Position numbers and translations under genes: made by a program | The notes under the pieces: generated by a model | The model's input: only the letters and a program-made list of their open reading frames with translations | Database searches by the model: none | What the model was told of the DNA's origin: nothing | Source of the DNA: Armigeres subalbatus | Taxonomy: Eukaryota; Arthropoda; Insecta; Diptera; Culicidae | Assembly: GCF_024139115.2 (NCBI RefSeq) | Contig: NC_085141.1 | Coordinates: forward strand, 406,249,612-406,313,611 | Direction: 5' to 3' | Length of the DNA: 64,000 nucleotides | Shown: positions 57,001 to 64,000 of the stretch, one piece after another | Numbering within the stretch: the first letter of the stretch is position 1 | Layout: each line of letters begins with the position of its first letter

Positions 57001-58149
57001 ACAAGTGCACTACATAAACAACAAAGTCATTTGTAACTTCATTGTACCTTATACGGAACATGCAGGGGACTGTCAAAAATAAAATACTGCTCAGCTGAGC
57101 TCAAAGTGTTTTGCAACATATCAGAAACATCGTCGTAACAGCAATGAACCGAAGTGTTATTAATTCTGCAACTGATCTGTTTTGTTTCTGATATGAAACA
57201 CATCGAATTTTAAACCACCCAAGAAGTCAGATGGGTAGAATATTGCGACGCCATTTAAACGGAAATGAAACATTGTGATTTTCTGAAACTGGGACGTGGC
57301 TTTAATGTGACTCGATGTATTGTCAGTGTCTTCAATGCAATTTATTAGGAACAAACACCTATTTGAAAGATGTTGCGCGTGCTGCTTATGGGTAGCATAG
57401 TCCACATTGTTTGGCAGTATAGAAGAATAATAGATTGGTAATTTTTAACAATTTTCAATGTATAGGGGATAGTATACTAAATGAGACACTAGACGGAGCA
57501 TTATATTAGGAAGGTGAAACACCTGTCATCCGCGGTACAATGCACTCTACCCAACATCGTTTTTGGTACCCGATATCTGGGTGGTATCCCCAAATTCAGC
57601 AGCTCATGTTGGGTGATAGGCTCATACGAAGTTAGTGCTAATTAACGGATTTTTTTCCTGACGAAAACTTGCTATTAGTTAAGATTTATCGAGCATTTTG
57701 TGTTTGTACACCAATTTTGTGTCAAAAAGTAGCACATCAATACGCCTGAAGTTTTGTTATCATAAATTAAGGTGACTCGGGGAGGCACTATACACCGTGT
57801 TATTTTTCCTATCTTTTGTCTCTTGCTAGCATTGTCACCTCGTAATTTTGGAGCGGTGTATTTCGGTTTTCAGTTGTTTGATGTAAATGTAAATAACAAC
57901 ATGTAGATTGCGAGTGAGCACGCGCCGGTGATACTTTTTCAAAATCAATTTGTTATAGAAAAAAAATTAAGCATTCAATGATGAAAGTGATGACGATTTA
58001 ATAATTGTTCGTGCTTCCCGTAACATTGTACGATATATATTGCTTGAATAAGCCATGAATAAGCTTGAATACGCCATCTCTTCAGTCTCCTGCATTATAT
58101 GACAAATACCTTCGCAATTTAAGCATATGCACAGCATGTGATAGATTTA
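57001..58149. other. No recognised gene
   Basis: AT-rich. A short inverted pair ACCCAACAT / ATGTTGGGT lies at about 57551-57622. No known domain in the short frames. Confidence 0.4.
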
Positions 58150-58260
58150 TTAAAAAAAAAAAAAGATATTGGAGGGTAACCACTCCCTTCGGTGGGGTTG
58201 ATCCCACGAAATCAGTACGCTAGACAGGTGCTTTCCAAACACGAAGGATCATCAGATTCC
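58150..58260 (-). mobile_element. tRNA-derived SINE-like fragment
   Basis: On the minus strand CACCTGTCTAGCGTACTG and GTGGGATCAACCCC resemble anticodon-to-B-box parts of a tRNA. They are followed by GGTTACCCTCCAATATC and a run of 13 T residues (A on the plus strand, 58152-58164) that could act as a Pol III stop. Confidence 0.45.
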
Positions 58261-58499
58261 AACCCGACCACATAAGCGAAAAGAGATCGCCACTACGATT
58301 GTATAACATTTCATCGAAACTATTTCGCGGAATTCATTTTCGCGGTTGAACATTTCGCGGAATAACATTTGGCGGTTTGTAACTTTTCGCGGTACGACAT
58401 TTGGCGGTTTGTACCTTTTCACCGAATGACTTTTGGCGGAATGTACCATTTCGCGGAATAATAATAATAATAGCCTTTGTTCATTCAACATTCCTACAA

Positions 58500-58712
58500 T
58501 TATTACCTGCGAGGTTTCTAAACCAGATTACCATTTTTGTTTTGCATTCGTTAAACACGAGATTAACACATTTAAACTTTTATACCTAAAAAGCCGAAAC
58601 AAATCTTTTCGATAAATTTCTTAGACCGGGCCAGAAGTTGAACCCAGCCTCCTTCAGCATACTCTTGCTTGGCAGCCACGCATCTTCCCGCACGGCTAAG
58701 GAAGGCCTCCTA
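58500..58712 (-). mobile_element. Feilai-like SINE, diverged
   Basis: Minus-strand copy of the SINE seen at 19240: GGCCTTCCTTAGCCGTGCGG head near 58712, B-box region eroded, body to CCTGCGAGGTTTCTAAACC-type sequence near 58505. Confidence 0.7.
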
Positions 58713-58734
58713 GAATATTTAGAAGTAGTTATTT

Positions 58735-59455
58735 AAAGAAGTCGTTACCCCTCCTTTCGCCTTATACCGTGCTGACGCGTTCATTGAAAAAAAGGCGTTA
58801 CCTCTACCTTCGCCCTATACCGAGCAGACGCGTTTTTTCAAAGAAGGCATTTTCAACTCATTTCGCCTTATACAGGGGAGATGCATCCATTTAAAGAAGG
58901 CGTTACCTCTGACTTCGCCTTATACCGGGCAGACACATTCTTTTTAAGAAGGCATTATCAACTCGTTTCGCCTTATACCGAGCAGATGCATCAATTTAAA
59001 GAAGGCATTACCCTTCCCTCCGCCGGACAGACGCGTTTTTTTTTAAGGCGTTATCAACTCCCTTCGCCTAATACCAAGCAGATGCATCCATTTAAAGAAG
59101 GCGTTATCAACTCCTTTCGCCTTTTAGCGAGCAGATGCATCCATTTAAGGAAGGCGTTTCCTCTACCTTCGCCTTATACCGGGCAGATGCATCCATTTAA
59201 AGAAGGCGTTATCGACTCCTTTCGCCTTATAGCGAGCAAATGCATCAATTTGAAGAAGGCGTTACCCCTCCTTTCGCCTTATACCGGGCAGACGCGTTCT
59301 TTTAAAGAAGGCATTATCAACTCCTTTCACCTTATACCGGGCAGATGCATCCATTTAAAGAAGGTGTTACTCCTCCCTTCGCCTTATACCAGGCAGACGC
59401 GTTCTTTGAAAGAAGACAATAGCAACTTCTTTCGCCTCATACCGGGCAGTAGATA
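58735..59455 (+). repeat. 53-bp satellite array, two alternating unit types
   Basis: About 14 units of TTCGCCTTATACCGGGCAGA plus a variable half and AAAGAAGGCGTTA. Type A carries ACGCGTTCTTT; type B carries ATGCATCCATTTA. After A the next unit usually starts CAACTC; after B usually CC(C/T)CT, giving a partial 106-bp higher order. A 217-codon open frame across it is a repeat artefact. Confidence 0.85.
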
Positions 59456-60129
59456 TGGTGGGGTTTCAGGTTTTGAAACTCGCAACCCGAATCGAACCCG
59501 AACCCGATGGGTTCGCGTCGGGTTCGGTTTTTAAATTTAGTACAATATCGGGTTCGGGTCAATTACGAGTTTAAAAAATAAAATACTAAAAATTACTTTA
59601 TTCAGTTTTGTTAATTGTGAGGCTAGTTCGTTGTTTGGGCTTACATTTTTTTTCAATTTAAAGAGAACAAGATAATATCTAGTATGAATTTTCCGGGGAA
59701 AACTTTTGTGCGGGCTTAAATTATTAAATTATGTTGGGTTCAGGTCGAGTACGGGTTTACGAATGCAAAAATTCTCGTTGGGGTCATGTTCGGTTTTGCA
59801 TTAAATCCATAAACATAAGCCCGGATTTCATTTCAATAATAATTATTCTAACTGAATTCCGCCAAATGGTATTCCGCGGAATGATTTTCGGTGAAAAGGT
59901 ACATTCCGCGAAATGTCTTTCGGAAAAAAAGTTCATTCCGCAAAATGTGTTTCGGAGAGTTGATACATTCCGCGAAATGTCGTACCGCGAAAAAAAATTC
60001 CGCAAAATGTTTTTCGGCGAAATAGTATACAACCGCCACTACTCACGCAACCCTACTTCATCGAGCGCAGTTGCTGATGGAGCAAGTGTGGAGCCAGACA
60101 ATACTAAATACTCATCCTACTTGGTTGGC

Positions 60130-60510
60130 AGAGATTAAGGTCTCCGCTAACGGATGCAGCCTGCTATACAGAATTTGGAAGATTTCCTTGTAGACGGTGT
60201 TGACGAGTGTTATATTTACCTCGATAATTAACACAATCGAGTCTATGCCGTTTCTTGTAGATAGGACATATGATGATGGCCTCATATGTATTTTTCGAAC
60301 ATATTTCTTCTCCCTCCCAAATCATTTCAATCACTTGGTAGATTTTTTCGCTCAGCTCAGATCACTCCCAACTTTTAGAAGCTCAGCCGGAATTCCGTCC
60401 TTCCCAGCGGCCTTGCCGTTCTTCAGCTCTCGAACAGCTTTTCTCACTTCGTCTAGCGTTGGCGGCTCCACTGCTTGTCCATCATCCTCAATTCTGATTA
60501 TTTGCCTTTT
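60130..60510 (-). pseudogene. RTE-like RT N-terminal fragment
   Basis: On the minus strand LDEVRKAVRELKNGKAAGKD is followed by GIPAELLK, then SEKIYQVIEMIWEGEE in a shifted frame and IICPIYKKRHRLDCVNYRG. This is the start of an RTE-type RT. It may belong with 56027-56640, about 3.5 kb away on the same strand and in the right order, although the RT core between them is missing. Confidence 0.7.
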
Positions 60511-60539
60511 CTGTCCGGTTGGCCATTCAACATAGGAGG

Positions 60540-60680
60540 GCCGTTTGACCGAATACCGCTCGACTGAATGTCATTCAGCAGAAAGTCACTAGGCTAAAAG
60601 GTGTTTGGCCGAATAGGTCATTCGGCCGAATAGGACATTTGACCGAATAGGACATTTGGCCGAACAAGGCCGAAATTTTG
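60540..60680. repeat. GAATAGGACATTTGGCC-type short tandem repeats
   Basis: At least five copies of a 20-21 bp word (ATAGGACATTTGGCCGA and variants) with TTCGGCCGAA dyads. It is related in style, not in sequence, to the foldback repeats 500 bp to the left. Confidence 0.65.
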
Positions 60681-60934
60681 TGTTTTGCATTGCGCGGCCG
60701 GTAATAAAGTTAATCAGTTCAGTGCGAGTTGGCTCTTGTTTCGGACGGTAGAACGATCGCGTGATTTGCCGAAATTTTGTAAAATCCAGCGAAACATTTG
60801 TAAAATCCAGGTCCTCCTTTGGACGGTTCGTAAGTAAATTGATGAAAATATTTTATTATTTTTTCAGCATATACTGTTATTGACAAACGCTATATATTGT
60901 CGAATAGAGCTCCCACTAACACAAAATTTCTATG

Positions 60935-61119
60935 CCAAGTTACAATTTTTGCATTCGTATATCATGAAGCTAACACGATGATACTTTTATGCCCAGGGAA
61001 GTCGAGACAATTTCCAATCCGAAAACTTCCTAGACCGGCACCGGGAATCGAATCAAGCCATCCTCAGCATGATCTTGCTTTGTAACCGCGCGTCTTACCG
61101 CACGGCTAAGGAGGGCCCC
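60935..61119 (-). mobile_element. Feilai-like SINE, 3'-truncated
   Basis: GGGGCCCTCCTTAGCCGTGC head at 61119, B box GATTCGATTCCCGG, body through ATCATGATATACG-type sequence to about 60935. The tail is missing. Confidence 0.75.
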
Positions 61120-61570
61120 TTCCGTTGATTGCCTTGTCAAAAACGTTAAGATAGACATAATTTTGTCGAAATTCAAATTTTGTGTAAAATAATTCAATTT
61201 TGATAAAACGGAACCATAGGACGTAAAAATTCTTCTAGTTTGTTGTCTTAGTTCTTAATCTTAGATCGGTCGACATGCACCGGAGATGTGGATCAATTTC
61301 TCTAACACAAGCAATTATTAAAGAAAAAACAAGTTGTTTGACCCCATCTTGGTACATTACAAGTAAATCTTATTACTGTCATGGGTTTCAGGTAGTCCAC
61401 CAAATTCACAGAGGTAAGATCTGCAGACCGTAACGCAGGACGCAGGCAGTAATTGTAGAATAAACAAGTTTTGTGACTTCATATTGTTATATGTTTGCAT
61501 TCCAAATATTTCTTGTGGTTGTCATGGGTCCCAGGTAGTCTACGAAGCTATTGAAGAACTTGTGAAACCT
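61120..61570. other. No recognised feature
   Basis: AT-rich spacer between the SINE and the RTE derivative. Confidence 0.4.
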
Positions 61571-61593
61571 ATCTTGGTAAACATCTTGGTAAA

Positions 61594-62462
61594 CCTAGGA
61601 CATAGTCCCTGCGGGCAGGAGGGACTATTTCCAAGGGCTTGACGACCCCTCCCCAGGTCATCTGCGCGTTGTGTCTGCCTAGGATGTGGTGGGGTTTGAC
61701 AGTGGGCCCTGTTAAATCCGCCAAAGCAACCGTGTGCCGCTCAAAGCGCACAAGCCCAAGTCCTGGTGTTAGGTGGGACGCTAAACAGCCCTGACACGAC
61801 GGCCCTCCGACGAGACAGGAGGTTTGCGCAGGCCCAATAAGCCGCCTTTAAAAACAACTATTACGAACGACATAGAAGATAATACGACTCGATACAATCG
61901 GCAACGACCTAGGCGACGAATAAAGGATCACGATTGGATGCTTGGAACATGGAACTGCAAGTCGCTAGGCTTCGCAGGTTGCGACAGGATAATCTACGAT
62001 GAATTACATCCCCGCAACTTCAAGAGACTTCACGAAACCTGAACGATGCTCGTGAAAGACCAACGTGCACTGGGAGTTTTCAAATGGAAAGTGCTGCGTG
62101 CTATCTATGGTGGGATGCAGATGGCGGACGGTACGTGGAGGAGGAGAATGAACCACGAATTGCATCAGTTGTTGGGAGAACCATCCATCGTTCACACCGC
62201 AAAAATTGGAAGACTGCGGTGGGCCGGGCACGCAGCCAGAATGTCGGACAGTAATCCGGTGAAAATAGTTCTCGACAATGATCCGACGGGAACAAGAAGG
62301 CGAGGTGCACAGCGGGCAAGGTGGATCGATCAGGTGGAGGACGATTTGCGGACCCTCCGCAGACTGCGTGGTTGGCGAAGTGCAGCCATGGACCGAGCTG
62401 AATGGAGAAGACTTTTATGTGCAGCACAGGCCACTCCGGCCTTAGTCTGATAATAAATAAAA
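61594..62462 (+). mobile_element. Internally deleted RTE-beta (copy 3) with 11-bp target duplication
   Basis: Holds the RTE-beta 5' UTR (to about 61935), the first codons of the endonuclease (LGTWNCKSLGFAGCDRIIYD) and then, directly at about 62025-62040, the last 140 codons (TMLVKDQRALGVF to the stop near 62450) and tail. About 3 kb of endonuclease and RT is absent. ATCTTGGTAAA lies at both edges (61583-61593 and 62463-62473); on the left the word with a following AC occurs twice in tandem (61571-61594). Confidence 0.85.
62046..62450 (+). pseudogene. RTE-beta C-terminal coding remnant
   Basis: An open frame of 134 codons: LVKDQRALGVFKWKVLRAIY, RMNHELHQLLGEPSIVHTAK, RWAGHAARMSDSNP and RTRRRGAQRARWIDQV. 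It is the best-preserved C-terminus among the beta copies. It has no catalytic residues and would not be expected to act alone. Confidence 0.8.
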
Positions 62463-62473
62463 ATCTTGGTAAA

Positions 62474-64000
62474 TATTTGCGTTCCATAGAGTCAAAAACT
62501 GCAGCTTAACCTCCGTAATACAGGCAGTTTATTGAAGAAAAAGCTGCGTGACTAGTTGCGTGACCAGACCATGGCATATGATTGCATACCTAGTAGTTTT
62601 TGTAGTCATCATGGGTTCCAGGCAGTCTACGAACTCCATAGAGTCAATGGGTGCGTGCAGATCAACTTCCATAGCCGAAGGCATGTTTGCATCCCAAGTA
62701 GTTCTTGTTGTCCTGGGTTCTAGGTGGTATACAAACTCCATCCATTTAGGTTTATGTTCATGGCTTGGTAATAAAAATGTGATAAAATTGGGACGTGATG
62801 AAATCGAACTGAGAACGTGTTAAAAATCGAGGGATAGACAAAATCGGGGCCAATATTACATATATAGAAAGGTCGCTTTCTATCCTATGTGCCACAAAGG
62901 ACATATAGAGTCGAACCTCCATGAGTTGACATCGAAGAGACCGTCGCCTCATGAAACTATCGAGAAGTAGAATAGAAAAACCCTGGGAAGCTGTTTGAAC
63001 GGACCTTCACAGTAGGGAAGAACATATTTTTGAAATGGCATACATAATTTGCTTACATGAGACCATATCAACGCATAGAGCATCGACTCACGGAGGATTG
63101 ATTGCACCACTTTTGAAACAGACTGGTTACGTGGGGAGACCATATGATCACCCTGCTCCCGACTCTGGATGCACAGGACCCTATGAATAAATGAATACGT
63201 GTACGAGACCCCCAATTGTGGGAATGTATGCCGTGTATGAACTATCTGCGAAATGGTCACAATGAAAGAAGGGCGATAAAGTATCTACGCAAAATTAAAT
63301 ACCGGTTTCAGCTCGTTATTCTTCAGATTGTGAACCACTGTAAAAGAGAAACAAAACGAATCCTACCTTCTACCAAAAGACGATAGTTTACGGTGACTAG
63401 TGCAAATCCGACAAACGTCAGTTGAATAAATAATTAATATTGTCAATTAGCGTGTGATCTACCTCCGCAATAGAAGTGGTAAGACAACCAACTTCCCTGC
63501 AATGATACAATTTGAGGCTGTCAGCAAGTGTGACCGCAAGTGTTCGAAGCGAAAGATAAAGTTTCTCGAATAGGGTGGGTAAATGACGTTTGGATAAGCG
63601 TCTGACTTCTCTTGTTGGCGGTGGCAAATAATTTAATTAATAAAACTCTGAGAATAAGACCGTGGCGTTTGAGTATCTATGATATTTAACTGTTTTTCGT
63701 CTGCAAAACATTTACTCTTCCGAAATTCAATTCGTACTTATTTAAAGATTACATAGAGGACTTCAAAAATAATTATTTTAAATGGAAAACATATTTTAAG
63801 CTCTTTTTAGTGGAATGTATTCAATCGTCTAAGACGAGTTAAGTATTCTCCATTTAATTCCACCATTTATTTTAAATGGAAAGCATAGGTTGGGTATTTC
63901 AATATACAGCATACTGTAAATGCAAATCCATTTTTGAATGTGCAAACATTTCGCCGCTTATGACAGCCGAATTGACTGAATATTTCATTACCATCCGTCT
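62474..64000. other. No recognised gene; one dispersed repeat copy
   Basis: 63800-63870 holds the fourth copy of the palindrome-arm repeat in minus orientation (TTTTTAGTGGAATGTATTC, AAGACGAGTT, CCATTTAATTCCACCA). Otherwise AT-rich with short frames lacking domains. Confidence 0.5.

Larger units (their letters stand above)
58270..60050. mobile_element. Foldback-like element with TTCGCGGAATG subterminal repeats
   Basis: Left part (58270-58455) has repeated ATTTCGCGGAAT, ATTTGGCGG and TTTTCACCGAATGA words. The right part (59860-60050) has the same words inverted (ATTCCGCGGAATGA, TCGGTGAAAAGGTACATTCC). Between them lie a SINE, the 53-bp satellite and 300 bp of AT-rich DNA with CCCGAACCCGA words (59480-59560). 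Confidence 0.55.

Noticed and set aside
58881..59534. 217-codon open frame
   Set aside because: It follows the 53-bp satellite and its predicted peptide repeats with the units; no domain and no start context.

Overview
The window reads as gene-poor, transposon-dense insect DNA, most likely from an Aedes-type mosquito. It is AT-rich and holds non-LTR retrotransposons of the RTE, Jockey (Juan-like) and I (Loner-like) groups, tRNA-derived SINEs resembling Aedes Feilai, many short TIR elements and several satellites. I found no convincing host exon, tRNA, rRNA or CRISPR. Every protein-like stretch I recognise belongs to a mobile element, and all carry frameshifts, stops or truncations.

Layout. 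1-4200: Loner-like LINE on the minus strand, running off the left edge. 7027-9208: 5'-truncated RTE (subfamily I call alpha, minus) with an 8-bp target duplication and a nested MITE. 9399-16553: about 7 kb bounded by long inverted arms that carry a 152-bp satellite; the interior holds a decayed minus-strand gene split by a MITE. 17.4-19.7 kb: MITEs, including two exactly 120-bp copies in tandem and a 1.34-kb TIR element holding a SINE. 22279-31669: a 9.4-kb segment with perfect 15-bp TIRs and perfect 8-bp direct repeats (hAT-like), enclosing a Juan-like LINE, a degenerate GGAATTTC-type array and a poly(A)-ended retrocopy. 33.8 kb: 123-bp hAT MITE. 34.6-38.5 kb: RTE (subfamily beta, plus) with a 633-bp insertion. 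42.2-43.1 kb: TIR element. 43.3-45.8 kb: dyad-symmetric tandem array that is open in nearly all six frames. 48.6-55.4 kb: a nest in which an RTE-beta copy is split by a 200-bp MITE, a 960-bp palindromic element and a near-complete RTE-alpha copy (exact 11-bp target duplication), followed by a hAT transposase fragment. 56-60.5 kb: two pieces of a third RTE-like element, separated by a foldback-like element and a 53-bp satellite. 61.6-62.5 kb: an internally deleted RTE-beta with target duplications.

The elements act on each other rather than forming a host pathway. The nesting gives relative ages, and the RTE copies are the likely class of machinery able to move SINE-like and deleted derivatives. 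Many frameshifts are single-base changes in short homopolymers, so some ORFs may be less damaged than they appear.
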